A DNA stretch of 64,000 bases from Roseateles sp. YR242 (lineage in GTDB: Bacteria; Pseudomonadota; Gammaproteobacteria; Burkholderiales; Burkholderiaceae_C): contig NZ_FOAV01000011.1 of assembly GCF_900109745.1 (NCBI RefSeq), positions 62,001 through 126,000 on the forward strand, read 5' to 3'. The notes below the pieces were generated by a model that had not been told where the DNA came from, searched no databases, and was given only the letters and a program-made list of their open reading frames with translations. Each line of letters begins with the position of its first letter. The first letter of the stretch is position 1. The position numbers and the translations under genes were made by a program. Of the stretch, positions 39,581 to 49,505 are shown piece by piece.

Positions 39581-40426
39581 ATGACGGCCCCTCACCGTTC
39601 CCGCCGCGCCGCCTTCCCCCTGGCCCTGATCATTCGCAGCGCCGCGGCCTGGGCCGTGGCCCTGCTGCTGTTCTTCCCGCTGGGCTGGCTCTTCCTCACC
39701 GCCTTCAAGACCGAGCTGCAGGCCATTGCCGTGCCGCCACTGCTGGTGTTCTCACCCACGCTGGAAAACTTCCACGAGGTGCAGGCCCGCAGCGACTACC
39801 TGCTCTACGCCAAGAACTCCGTCATCACCAGCGTGCTCTCCACGCTGCTGGGCCTGTTGCTGGCCGCACCCGCCGCCTACGCCATGGCCTTCTTTCGCAG
39901 CAAATACACGCGGGACATCCTGATGTGGATGCTCTCCACCAAGATGATGCCGGCCGTGGGCGCCCTGGTGCCCATCTACGTGCTGGCGCAGAAGAGCCAT
40001 CTGCTGGATACGCAGCTGGCGCTGATCATCGTGTTTGCACTGTCCAACCTGCCCATCATGGTGTGGATGCTGTATTCGCACTTCAAGGACATCCCGCCAG
40101 ACATCCTGGAGGCCGCGCGCATGGACGGCACCACGCTGTGGCAGGAAGTGCGGCTGGTGCTGCTGCCGCTGGGCATGGGGGGCCTGGCCTCCACCGGCTT
40201 GCTGTGCCTGGTGCTCTCCTGGAACGAGGCGTTCTGGAGCCTCAACCTCAGTGCCGCCAAGGCCGGCACGCTGGCCACACTGATCGCCTCTTACTCCAGC
40301 CCCGAAGGGCTGTTCTGGGCCAAGCTCTCCGCGGCATCGCTGCTGGCCATCGCGCCCATCGTGGTGTTTGGCTGGTTCAGCCAGAAGCAATTGGTGCAAG
40401 GGCTGACCTTTGGTGCGGTCAAGTAA
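39581..40426 (+). CDS. smoG: Polyol ABC transporter permease (SmoG/MtlG type)
   Basis: Second permease subunit of the MalG type. 281 residues, six helices. The EAA loop reads EAARMDGTTLWQEVRLVLLP, and LSTKMMPAVGALVPIYVLAQ is typical of polyol carriers. Strong TAAGGAG precedes the ATG. The C-terminus KQLVQGLTFGAVK is typical of the family. Confidence 0.94.
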   Translation: MTAPHRSRRAAFPLALIIRSAAAWAVALLLFFPLGWLFLTAFKTELQAIAVPPLLVFSPTLENFHEVQARSDYLLYAKNSVITSVLSTLLGLLLAAPAAYAMAFFRSKYTRDILMWMLSTKMMPAVGALVPIYVLAQKSHLLDTQLALIIVFALSNLPIMVWMLYSHFKDIPPDILEAARMDGTTLWQEVRLVLLPLGMGGLASTGLLCLVLSWNEAFWSLNLSAAKAGTLATLIASYSSPEGLFWAKLSAASLLAIAPIVVFGWFSQKQLVQGLTFGAVK

Positions 40427-40482
40427 CCCACGCCCTCCGCCTCATCCAATTTTCAGCAGTCCCGAATTCAGGAACCTCCGTC

Positions 40483-41526
<1,044 letters not shown>

Positions 41527-41568
41527 GCTGCCCCCAAACTCCCTCGCGATCACCTATTTCACCTCGCC

Positions 41569-42987
41569 ATGACCACTGCTCAAGACACCCTCACCATCCT
41601 GCACCTGGGCCTGGGCTCCTTCCACCGCGCGCATCAGGCGGTCTACCTGCATCAGTTGCATGCGCTGGGCGATACCCGCTGGGTGCTGGCCGGCGGCAAC
41701 CTGCGGCCGGACATGCCGGAGACCATCGCTGCGCTGCAGGCACAGGGCGGCGCCTATACGCTGGAGACGGTGACGGCCCAGGGCGAGCGCCGCTACACCT
41801 GGATCGAATCCATCCGCACCGTGGTGCCCTGGACGCAGGATCTCGCCGGCCTGGTCGCCATTGCGGCGCAGCCAAGTACCCGCATCATCTCGTTCACCGT
41901 CACCGAGGCGGGTTACTACCTGGACAGCCGCCATCAGCTGGACTGGGCCAGCGCGCCCGACTTGAAGGCCGACCTGGAGGCCGTGCGCGAAGGACGGGCA
42001 GGCAGCACCTTGTATGGCGCGCTCACCACGCTGCTGCGTGCCCGCATGCAGGCAGGCGGGGGCGACATCACGCTGCTGAACTGCGACAACCTGCGCCACA
42101 ACGGCGAGCGCTCGCGCAGCGGTCTGCTGCAGTTCGTGCAGGCGCTGGGGGACGATGCACTGGCCGCCTGGATAGCGGCGCACACCACCAGCCCCAATGC
42201 CATGGTGGACCGCATCACTCCACGCCCCACACCGGATGTGGCGGCCCGTGTGCTGGCCGCGACGGGCCGGCAGGACGGCGCGGCGCTGATGGGAGAGAGC
42301 TTCATCCAGTGGGTGATCGAAGACCGCTTCATCAACGGCCGCCCGGACTGGGCACGGGTGGGGGCGGAACTGGTGGATTCGGTCGCGCCTTATGAGGAAG
42401 CCAAGATCCGGCTGCTCAACGCCACGCACAGCTGCATCGCCTGGGCTGGCACCCTGGTGGGTTATCGCTTCATCCATGAAGGGACCCACGACGCGGCCAT
42501 CCGCCAACTGGCCTACGACTACGTGACCAACGACGCCATCCCGGTGCTGCAGCCCAGCCCCATCGACCTGGCGGCCTACCGCGACGTGGTGCTGGAGCGC
42601 TTTGGCAACCCGGCCATTGCGGACACCAACCAGCGGGTGGCGATGGACGGGTTCAGCAAGATCCCCGGCTTTATCGCGCCCACCATCCGTGAGCGGCTGG
42701 CGCGCGGGCAGGGCATCACCAGCGTGGCTGTCCTTCCGGCGCTGTTCCTGGCCTACCTCAAGCGCTGGCACGCAGGGCAGATTCCCTACACCTACCAGGA
42801 CCAGGCCATGGACCCGGCCGCCGCGCACGCCATCTGCGAGGCGGCAGATCCGGTGGCTGCGTTCGCTGCGGACCAGGTGCTGTGGGGTGAACTGGCCGGC
42901 GATACCCGGCTGGTGCAGGGGCTGCGCGAGGCCACGACCAAGGTGGATCACTTCGTTGCTGCGATGATTCGCCACGCCAGTCCCTGA
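41569..42987 (+). CDS. dalD: D-arabinitol 4-dehydrogenase / mannitol 2-dehydrogenase family
   Basis: Long-chain polyol dehydrogenase, NAD-dependent, cytoplasmic. 472 residues. N-terminal Rossmann part opens TILHLGLGSFHRAHQAVYLH. The family catalytic Lys is expected in the VDSVAPYEEAKIRLLNATHS segment, followed by CIAWAGTLVGYRFIHEGT. The sequence follows Klebsiella D-arabinitol dehydrogenase DalD closely by eye (LLNCDNLRHNGERSR, MVDRITPRP, DTNQRVAMDGFSKIP). The next enzyme gene is a fructokinase-like kinase, so mannitol to fructose may be the main reaction here. The gene follows smoK by 42 bp. Confidence 0.85.
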   Translation: MTTAQDTLTILHLGLGSFHRAHQAVYLHQLHALGDTRWVLAGGNLRPDMPETIAALQAQGGAYTLETVTAQGERRYTWIESIRTVVPWTQDLAGLVAIAAQPSTRIISFTVTEAGYYLDSRHQLDWASAPDLKADLEAVREGRAGSTLYGALTTLLRARMQAGGGDITLLNCDNLRHNGERSRSGLLQFVQALGDDALAAWIAAHTTSPNAMVDRITPRPTPDVAARVLAATGRQDGAALMGESFIQWVIEDRFINGRPDWARVGAELVDSVAPYEEAKIRLLNATHSCIAWAGTLVGYRFIHEGTHDAAIRQLAYDYVTNDAIPVLQPSPIDLAAYRDVVLERFGNPAIADTNQRVAMDGFSKIPGFIAPTIRERLARGQGITSVAVLPALFLAYLKRWHAGQIPYTYQDQAMDPAAAHAICEAADPVAAFAADQVLWGELAGDTRLVQGLREATTKVDHFVAAMIRHASP

Positions 42988-43014
42988 ACCGATCCACATC
43001 GGGAGCCGTTCATC

Positions 43015-43944
43015 GTGTCCTCACTCCATGCCTTGCCGCGCCAGCCCAAGCCGGAGCTGGAACATGCGTTCTCGCGATCTCCCGCGCTGGGCTATGAGCC
43101 GCCGGAAGAGGCTGGTTTCATCCGCTGCCTCTCCCACGGTTTCCCGACGCCGCTGGCACGCTGGCACTACCACGACGAATACGAGCTCCACCTCATCACC
43201 GCGTCCTCCGGCAAGGTATTCGTGGGCGATTGGATCGGGCAGTTCCAGCCTGGGCAATTGGTGCTGACCGGCCCGCGCCTGCCGCACAACTGGATCAGCA
43301 TGGATGTGCCGGAGGCCGGTTATGCCGAGCGCGATCTGGTGGTGCAGTTTCCGCACGAGCCATTGGCCGCCGCCTGCGAAGGCATTCCGGAACTGCGCGA
43401 GGTGCTGCCGCTGCTCGAGCGCGCCCGCCACGGCATCGAATTCTTCGGCCTGCAACCTCGTGCCACCGAGCACTGGCACCGCATCAAGTCCTGCCACGGG
43501 CTGGCGCGCTTTGGCGTGTTTTGCGAGTGGATGGGCGAGCTGGCACAGTGCACCGACTTCCGGCTGCTCTCCAGCGCGCAGTTGCAGAGTGAAGACAGCG
43601 ACACGCAGTTGGCGCAGATCAATGCGGTGGTCAGCCGCATCACCGACAACCTGGCCGCGCCCTTGTCGGCAGCGGACCTGGCCCATGAGCTCGGCATGAC
43701 CGAGAGCCGCTTCTCCCGTTTCTTTCGCCGCGCCACGGGCAACACCTTCACCGACTTCGTCAACCTCATCCGCGTCAACCGGGCCTGCCAGTTGCTGCAG
43801 GAGTCGGAGCGCTACATCACCCACATCGCCTATGAGGTGGGCTTCAACAACCTGGCCAATTTCAACCGCCGCTTCCTGGATATCAAGGGCATGACACCGA
43901 GCGAGTACCGCAAACAGGCGGCCGGACGTTTTGGATCACGGTGA
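43015..43944 (+). CDS. AraC-family transcriptional regulator of polyol use
   Basis: 309 residues from GTG43015 with GGGAG upstream. The N-terminal cupin sensor domain shows RWHYHDEYELHLI and FQPGQLVLTGPRLPHNW. The C-terminal double helix-turn-helix includes LSAADLAHELGMTESRFSRF and HIAYEVGFNNLANFNRRFLD, then GMTPSEYRK. It is embedded in the operon 27 bp after the dehydrogenase gene, so it probably controls the operon in response to the polyol. No operator was identified. Confidence 0.9.
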   Translation: MSSLHALPRQPKPELEHAFSRSPALGYEPPEEAGFIRCLSHGFPTPLARWHYHDEYELHLITASSGKVFVGDWIGQFQPGQLVLTGPRLPHNWISMDVPEAGYAERDLVVQFPHEPLAAACEGIPELREVLPLLERARHGIEFFGLQPRATEHWHRIKSCHGLARFGVFCEWMGELAQCTDFRLLSSAQLQSEDSDTQLAQINAVVSRITDNLAAPLSAADLAHELGMTESRFSRFFRRATGNTFTDFVNLIRVNRACQLLQESERYITHIAYEVGFNNLANFNRRFLDIKGMTPSEYRKQAAGRFGSR

Positions 43945-43981
43945 TGGGTTGTCTGCCCCCAGTTCTTCATCTGCTCACGCC

Positions 43982-45040
43982 ATGACTGCTCACCACCCCA
44001 CGCCTTCGTCGTCCGATGTCCACGCGCCTATCCAGGCGGCCGTGGCGGGCGAGGCCCTGATTGATCTCATCCGCAGCGAGGACGGCCGTTATCTGCCCTG
44101 CCTGGGCGGCGCGCTCTACAACCTCAGCCGGGCACTCTCACGCCAAGGGGTGGGCACGCAATATCTCAACCCCTTGTCGCGGGACCGCTTCGGGCGGGAA
44201 CTGGCGGCGCAGCTGGCAGCGGACGGCGTGCAACTGGCCCTGCCATCACCGGTGCAGGCGGTGACATCGCTGGCGGTGGTCAATCTTGATGCGCACGGGC
44301 ATCCGGACTACGCCTTCTATCGGGATGGGGTGGCGGACCGTGCCGTCTCGGCGGATGGGCTGGGTGAGGCTTGCAACGGTCTGCCTGCGCTGCAACTGGT
44401 CTGCAGCGGCGCGCTGGCCCTGGATGCGCGTGATACCGAGCGTTATCACCCATGGCTCAAGGCGCAGCGCGCGGCGGGGCGCTGTGTGGTGGTGGACGCG
44501 AACCTGCGCCCCTCCGTGATGCCGGACCTGACGGCCTATCGCGTGGCTGTGCATGCCGCATTGGCTTATGCGCATGTCATCAAGGTCAGCGACGAGGATC
44601 TGGAGCATCTTGGCGTTCCGGGCACCGATGTGCTGGATCGCGCACGTTGGCTGCTGGAGGACAACCCGACGGCTCAATTGCTCGCCCTGACTTTAGGGGC
44701 GGAAGGTGCATGGTTGCTGCATCGCAATGGTGCGTCCTGCTTCGCGAAGGAGGCCGAGGCGCTGCAGGTCGTGGATACGGTCGGGGCGGGTGACAGCTTC
44801 CTCGCGGGGCTGTTGGCGCATCTGCTTGGGCAGGCGCCGGCGGACGAATCCGGCCCGCGCGGGCCGGCCAACGGCTTCGTGGAAAGCCTCGCCGCACTGT
44901 CGCCCACTGCATGCGATCAGGCGCTGCGCCATGCCCTGGCCAGCGCCAGCCTGTGTGTGCAGGAACAGGGCTGCGTGCCGCCCAGCTGGGAGGCCGCGCG
45001 GGCCTGGGCCCTCGCGCATCCGGCGGTTTCGTCCCGCTGA
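43982..45040 (+). CDS. PfkB-family sugar kinase (fructokinase-like)
   Basis: Predicted to phosphorylate fructose produced by the dehydrogenase. 352 residues from ATG43982; no clear Shine-Dalgarno. The first ~15 residues are low complexity, followed by VAGEALIDLI. The sugar-site LPCLGGALYNLSRALSRQG and the PfkB signature 2 DTVGAGDSFLAGLLAHLL (catalytic Asp in GAGD) are intact. A fructokinase fits the context, but other ribokinase-family substrates remain possible. Last gene of the operon, convergent with maiA. Confidence 0.82.
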   Translation: MTAHHPTPSSSDVHAPIQAAVAGEALIDLIRSEDGRYLPCLGGALYNLSRALSRQGVGTQYLNPLSRDRFGRELAAQLAADGVQLALPSPVQAVTSLAVVNLDAHGHPDYAFYRDGVADRAVSADGLGEACNGLPALQLVCSGALALDARDTERYHPWLKAQRAAGRCVVVDANLRPSVMPDLTAYRVAVHAALAYAHVIKVSDEDLEHLGVPGTDVLDRARWLLEDNPTAQLLALTLGAEGAWLLHRNGASCFAKEAEALQVVDTVGAGDSFLAGLLAHLLGQAPADESGPRGPANGFVESLAALSPTACDQALRHALASASLCVQEQGCVPPSWEAARAWALAHPAVSSR

Positions 45041-45089
45041 GCGGGGTGTTCGCCGCCGGACCCTGGCGGGCCCATCCGTTGGATGCGGT

Positions 45090-45731
45090 CTACTCGGCGT
45101 CCGGCTGTTGCCCTGGCGCCGCCGCTGCGAACGCCGGCAGCGTCATGCAGTGCGCCCACACCCGCCCGATGGCCGGGAAGTCCTCCAGCGCCACGCCGAA
45201 ACGCAGCGCATTGAACACCTGGGGCACCAGCACCACGTCCGCCATCGTCGGCTGACCGCCGACACAGAAGCCACCGGCCTGCGCGGCCAGGCGTTGCTCG
45301 ATGGCCTCGAAGCCCACGCGGATCCAGTGCTGCACCCAGGTGCGCCGCTGTTCCTCGCTCACGCCGAAGGCCTGGGCGAGGTGCTGCAGCACCCGCAGGT
45401 TGTTGATGGGATGGATCTCGCAAGCCACGTCCAGCGCCAGGCTGCGGATGAAGGCGCGGTCCTCGGGCGTGCCCGGGAGCAGCGACGGCTGCGGATGGCG
45501 CTCTTCCAGATACTCCAGGATGCTCAGCGATTGCGTGAGCGCCCGCCCGCCGTCATGCAGTACCGGCACCAGTTCTGCCGGGTTCAGCGCCTTGAACGCC
45601 TGCTGATGCTGCTCGCCACCGCCGCGCAGCAGGTGGATGGGCACGCTCTCATAGGCCAGGCCCTTCAAGTTGAGCGCAATGCGTACCCGGAAGGCGGCAG
45701 AGCTGCGGAAGTAGGTGTGCAGGGTGAGCAT
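45090..45731 (-). CDS. maiA: Maleylacetoacetate isomerase (zeta-class GST)
   Basis: Glutathione-dependent cis-trans isomerisation of maleylacetoacetate to fumarylacetoacetate. 213 residues. The start was set at MLTLHTYFRSSAAFRVRIAL, with the active-site Ser in the SSAAFRVR motif. NPAELVPVLHDGGRALTQSL and ILEYLEERHP form the glutathione site. The C-terminal helical domain has GGQPTMADVVLVPQVFNALR. Read together with iclR on the minus strand, 68 bp downstream of it; its pathway partners hmgA and fahA are on the other strand. Confidence 0.95.
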   Translation of the reverse strand: MLTLHTYFRSSAAFRVRIALNLKGLAYESVPIHLLRGGGEQHQQAFKALNPAELVPVLHDGGRALTQSLSILEYLEERHPQPSLLPGTPEDRAFIRSLALDVACEIHPINNLRVLQHLAQAFGVSEEQRRTWVQHWIRVGFEAIEQRLAAQAGGFCVGGQPTMADVVLVPQVFNALRFGVALEDFPAIGRVWAHCMTLPAFAAAAPGQQPDAE

Positions 45732-45799
45732 GGCGGCGGTGTTGATGTGAAGGTTGAAGGACCTGGCGGCGTTGCTGGAGGCCGCCGGGACCGACGGCT

Positions 45800-46636
45800 T
45801 CAGACGGGTGGGCGTCCACCGATCTGCCGCATCAGCGCCTGCGCCGCATGGCGCAGCTGCGTGGCGACGGACCCATCCCAGGCCGCATCGAAGGCGCCGG
45901 AGGGGCCGATGGAGGTCAGCGACAAGCTGATCTCTCCATCGCTGTCGAAGACCGGCACCGCCAGGGCACTCACCCCCTCCACGATGGTGTTGACCGAGCG
46001 GTGCATGGCGCGCGTCCGTACCTGGTCCAGCAGCCCGGCGAACTCTTCCCACGACGGCGCTGGCGCCTCCGGCGCGCGGCTGCCGGGGCGCCGTGCCAGG
46101 TCCATGTCCCCCAGCCGCTGGAGGTCGGTCCACAACGCCTTCACCTCTTGCGCAGGCCGGTAGGCGGCGAACAGCGGGCCTGACGCGGTATTCCACAGGG
46201 AGACCACCGTGCCATGCCGCATCGTCACATGGATGGGCGCGGGCGAGGCGGCGGTGCGCACGATGGTCGCGCCATGGGAGCCCCAGACGGCGATGGCCAC
46301 GGTGTGTCCCAGCGCCGTGGCCAGGGGCTCCAGCATGGCGCTCGCCAGCCGGATCGGGTCCACCTGCTGGATGCCGATCAGCCCCATCTCCATGGCCAGG
46401 GGGCCAAGCCCGTAGTAGCCGGTGTTGGGATCCTGGCTCATCAGGCCCAGTTTGCAGAAACTCACCAGGTACGGATGGGCCTTGGCAGCGCTCATCTCCG
46501 CCGCCTGTGACAGCGTCTTCAAGGGCAGGGGATGCCCCTGCGCGGCCGCCGCCTTCAGCAGCCGGCCGCCCACCTCAATGCTCTGGATGCCACGGCGGTC
46601 GTCGCCCCGCTCTTCCGTCTGGTCTTCGATGCTCAT
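45800..46636 (-). CDS. IclR-family transcriptional regulator of the homogentisate genes
   Basis: 278 residues from ATG46636 (MSIEDQTEERGDDRRGIQSI), preferred because GGA lies upstream. ATG46681 would add 15 residues but has no ribosome-binding site and approaches the divergent promoter. N-terminal winged helix: SIEVGGRLLKAAAAQGHPLP and LSQAAEMSAAKAHPYLVSFC. The C-terminal effector domain runs to the end (VEGVSALAVPVFDSDGEISL). HmgR of Pseudomonas homogentisate clusters is also of the IclR family, so it probably represses the divergent operon. Confidence 0.88.
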   Translation of the reverse strand: MSIEDQTEERGDDRRGIQSIEVGGRLLKAAAAQGHPLPLKTLSQAAEMSAAKAHPYLVSFCKLGLMSQDPNTGYYGLGPLAMEMGLIGIQQVDPIRLASAMLEPLATALGHTVAIAVWGSHGATIVRTAASPAPIHVTMRHGTVVSLWNTASGPLFAAYRPAQEVKALWTDLQRLGDMDLARRPGSRAPEAPAPSWEEFAGLLDQVRTRAMHRSVNTIVEGVSALAVPVFDSDGEISLSLTSIGPSGAFDAAWDGSVATQLRHAAQALMRQIGGRPPV

Positions 46637-46683
46637 CGTGTCCTGGATTCCGCCGGAGGCTTGGCCTCCCACTTTCAGCATTG

Positions 46684-46713
46684 TTGAATAGATTCAGCAG
46701 GCTGGGATATATT
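46684..46713 (+). promoter_or_regulatory. Divergent promoter/operator of the homogentisate operon
   Basis: TTGAAT (46684-46689) and TATATT (46708-46713) form a plausible -35/-10 pair with 18-bp spacing. TGAAT-AG-ATTCA (46685-46696) is an inverted repeat over the -35 box. ATATA and TATAT flank TTTGCG just downstream (46707-46722). The region is notably AT-rich against its surroundings and lies between iclR and the plus-strand operon. Confidence 0.5.
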
Positions 46714-46757
46714 TGCGTATATGTAATGCATTCTCTTTTGATGAATGGAGGCCCGTC

Positions 46758-47711
46758 ATGAGCAAGCAGTTCGCCAGCCACGCGGATGTGGAGGAAAAGC
46801 GCGTCTCCTTCGTCAAGCTCAGCGACAACGCCTACGCCTACACGGCGGAGGGCGACCCCAACACTGGCGTGATCATTGGCGACGACGCGGTGATGGTGAT
46901 CGACACCCAGGCCACCCCGGTGATGGCGCAAGACGTGATCCGCCGCATCCGCGAGGTGACCGACAAACCCATCGAGTACGTGGTGCTGAGCCACTATCAC
47001 GCTGTGCGCGTGCTGGGGGCTTCCGGCTACGCGCCTCGCCACATCATTGCCAGCCGGGACACCTACGATCTCATCGTGGAGCGCGGCGAGCAGGACAAGG
47101 CCAGCGAGATCGGCCGCTTCCCTCGGCTGTTTCGCAATGTCGAGTCGGTGCCGGCTGGGTTGACCTGGCCCACCATCACCTTCCAGGGCGCCATGAGTCT
47201 CTGGCTGGGCAAGCTGGAGGTGCAACTCCTGCAGCTGGGCCGAGGCCATACCAAGGGTGACACCGTGGCATGGCTGCCGGCGCAGAAGATCCTTTTCTCC
47301 GGAGACCTGGTGGAATTCGACGCCACGCCCTATGCCGGTGATGCCTACTTTGGCGACTGGCCGCAGACACTGGACCGGTTGGCTGCACTTCAGCCCCACG
47401 CACTCGTCCCTGGACGCGGGGCAGCACTCACCACGCCGGAAGCCGTGGCCCAGGGGCTGGCGGGCACCCGCAGTTTCATCTCCGATCTGCATGCTGCCGT
47501 GAAGGCCGGTGTGGCGGCCGGCAAGGACCTCACGGCGGTCTACCAGGACACCTATGCGGTGATGAAGCAGAAGTACGGCCACTGGGTCATCTTTGATCAC
47601 TGCATGCCCTTTGACGTGACCCGCTGCTTTGACGAGGTGAGCGCCCATCCGCATCCACGCATCTGGACCGCGGAGCGGGATGTCGAGATGTGGAAGGCGC
47701 TGGAGGGTTAA
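46758..47711 (+). CDS. MBL-fold protein with altered metal-binding motif
   Basis: Metallo-beta-lactamase-fold protein, 317 residues from ATG46758 behind GGAGG. The fold is clear (NTGVIIGDDAVMVIDTQATP near residue 33). The usual HxHxDH reads SHYHAVR at residues 78-84, so Asp and the third His are replaced by Val and Arg. GRGHTKGD (about 160) and FSGDLVEFD (about 181) keep the next His and Asp. The later PGHG position reads VPGRGA. The metal site is probably reduced to fewer ligands or lost. First gene of the operon with the flavin monooxygenase and hmgA; its role there is unknown. Confidence 0.85.
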   Translation: MSKQFASHADVEEKRVSFVKLSDNAYAYTAEGDPNTGVIIGDDAVMVIDTQATPVMAQDVIRRIREVTDKPIEYVVLSHYHAVRVLGASGYAPRHIIASRDTYDLIVERGEQDKASEIGRFPRLFRNVESVPAGLTWPTITFQGAMSLWLGKLEVQLLQLGRGHTKGDTVAWLPAQKILFSGDLVEFDATPYAGDAYFGDWPQTLDRLAALQPHALVPGRGAALTTPEAVAQGLAGTRSFISDLHAAVKAGVAAGKDLTAVYQDTYAVMKQKYGHWVIFDHCMPFDVTRCFDEVSAHPHPRIWTAERDVEMWKALEG

Positions 47712-47723
47712 GGAACCTCTGCA
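47708..47723. repeat. Dispersed repeat, short copy C
   Basis: TTAAGGAACCTCTGCA is identical to the left end of copy B (36674-36689). In both places it supplies the TAA stop codon of the upstream gene. Confidence 0.6.
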
Positions 47724-47750
47724 ACCGGGCGGCGGACGGGGAGACAAGAC

Positions 47751-49496
47751 ATGGCACAGCAGACCCGAGAGGCGGCCCAGAGCGAGGCCTCCCCGGTGGC
47801 GACGGCGCGGGACCAGACGGTCACTTTCCCGTACCGGCGCCATCCGGACCAGGACGTGTCCTTGGATGGGCCGGCCGTTGCTCGCCATCCCGTCGTGGTG
47901 GTGGGGGCCGGGCCCGTGGGTCTGGCGCTGGCCATCGACCTGGCCTTGCAGGACGTGCCGGTGGTGCTGCTGAACAACGACGGGCGCCTCTGCGTCGGGT
48001 CGCGTGCCTTGTGCTTTGCCAAGCGCACGCTGGAAATCTTTGACCGGCTGGGCTGCGGCCAACGCATGGTGGACCAGGGCGTTTCCTGGCACCTGGGGCG
48101 GGTGTTCTTCCATCACCAGCAGGTCTACCAGTTCGACCTCCTGCCGGAGCCCGGGCATGAGCGGCCCGCGTTCATCAACCTCCAGCAGTATTACGTGGAA
48201 GGCCTTCTGGTTGAACGTGCGCAGCAGCTGCCGTTGCTGGATCTGCGCTGGCACCACGAGGTGGTGGGTATCGAGCAGCAGCCGGACCATGCGCGGCTGA
48301 CCGTCCGGACGCCGGAGGGCGACTATCCCTTGCTCGCGGAGCACGTGGTGGCCTGCGATGGCGCCCGGTCGCCACTGCGCGGCATGCTGGGCCTGGATAC
48401 GCATGGGCGTACCTTCAAGGACCGCTTCCTCATCGCCGATGTGCGCATGCGTGCGCCGTTCCCGGCGGAGCGCTGGTTCTGGTTTGATCCGCCTTTCCAT
48501 CCCGGCCAGAGCGTGCTGTTGCACCGCCAGCCCGATGGGGTGTGGCGCATTGACTTCCAGCTGGGCTGGGACGCGGACCCCGAGGTGGAGAAACGCCCCG
48601 AGAACATCCTGCCGCGCGTACGTACGTTGATGGCCGAGGCAGCCATCGCGGCAGGCGGGCAGGGTGAAGTGCCTGACCTTGAGCTGGTCTGGGCCTCGGT
48701 CTACACCTTTGCCTGCATGCGCATGGACCGTTTCCGTCACGGCCGCGTGCTGTTTGCCGGCGATGCGGCGCATGGGGTCTCGCCCTTCGGTGCGCGGGGG
48801 GCCAACTCGGGCGTTCAGGACGCGGAGAACCTGGCCTGGAAACTCGCCTGGGTGGTGCAGGGCAGGGCGCCGCAGGCGCTGCTGGACAGCTATGCGAGCG
48901 AACGCGAATTTGCTGCGGACGAGAACATCCGCCATGCCAGCCGTTCCACCGACTTCATCACGCCCAAGACCGAAATCAGCCGGCTGTTCCGCAACGCGAC
49001 GCTGACGCTGGCGCAGGACTTCGAATTCGCGCGCAAGCTGGTCAACAGTGGCCGCTTGTCGACGGCGACCGTGCTGGAGGAATCCGTGCTGAGCACGAAG
49101 GATGAGACGCCGTTTGGCGGTTGCCTGCGGCTCGGAGCACCGCTGGTGGATGCACCGGTCTTGTTGGAAGGGGCGCCCGCATGGCTGCTGCGTCAAACGC
49201 TCAGCGGACGTTTTTCGGTGGTCGCTTTCGCGGACGACGATGGGCCTGTGGACGGCACGCAGCAGGCGATTCGACAAACAATTGCCGAGGCGTTTGACGG
49301 TTTGCCGCCACCGACCGTGCTGGCCATCTCTGCGCGCTGGCTCCACGACGCAACGGGCCTGGCGCGCCAGCGTTACGACGGTATCCCGGGCACCGTCATC
49401 CTGCTGCGGCCCGACCAGCATGTCTGCGCACGTTGGCGTCGCCCCGATGCCGCCAGCATCCGCGCCGCCGTTCAACGGGCGACTGCCTGCGCCTGA
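47751..49496 (+). CDS. FAD-dependent aromatic monooxygenase (MhaA-like)
   Basis: Group A flavoprotein hydroxylase of the PHBH/MhpA fold, 581 residues. The dinucleotide motif VVVGAGPVGLALAIDLAL lies near residue 49, the DG motif in ACDGARSPLRGMLG, and the GD motif FAGDAAHGVSPFGARGANSG near 337. A C-terminal thioredoxin-like extension (about 440-581) is typical of the phenol/3-HPP branch. Its place just before a small DUF2783-like gene and hmgA matches Pseudomonas putida MhaA, the 3-hydroxyphenylacetate 6-hydroxylase that makes homogentisate; this assignment is inferred from context. Confidence 0.87.
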   Translation: MAQQTREAAQSEASPVATARDQTVTFPYRRHPDQDVSLDGPAVARHPVVVVGAGPVGLALAIDLALQDVPVVLLNNDGRLCVGSRALCFAKRTLEIFDRLGCGQRMVDQGVSWHLGRVFFHHQQVYQFDLLPEPGHERPAFINLQQYYVEGLLVERAQQLPLLDLRWHHEVVGIEQQPDHARLTVRTPEGDYPLLAEHVVACDGARSPLRGMLGLDTHGRTFKDRFLIADVRMRAPFPAERWFWFDPPFHPGQSVLLHRQPDGVWRIDFQLGWDADPEVEKRPENILPRVRTLMAEAAIAAGGQGEVPDLELVWASVYTFACMRMDRFRHGRVLFAGDAAHGVSPFGARGANSGVQDAENLAWKLAWVVQGRAPQALLDSYASEREFAADENIRHASRSTDFITPKTEISRLFRNATLTLAQDFEFARKLVNSGRLSTATVLEESVLSTKDETPFGGCLRLGAPLVDAPVLLEGAPAWLLRQTLSGRFSVVAFADDDGPVDGTQQAIRQTIAEAFDGLPPPTVLAISARWLHDATGLARQRYDGIPGTVILLRPDQHVCARWRRPDAASIRAAVQRATACA

Positions 49497-49505
49497 GGAG
49501 CCGCC

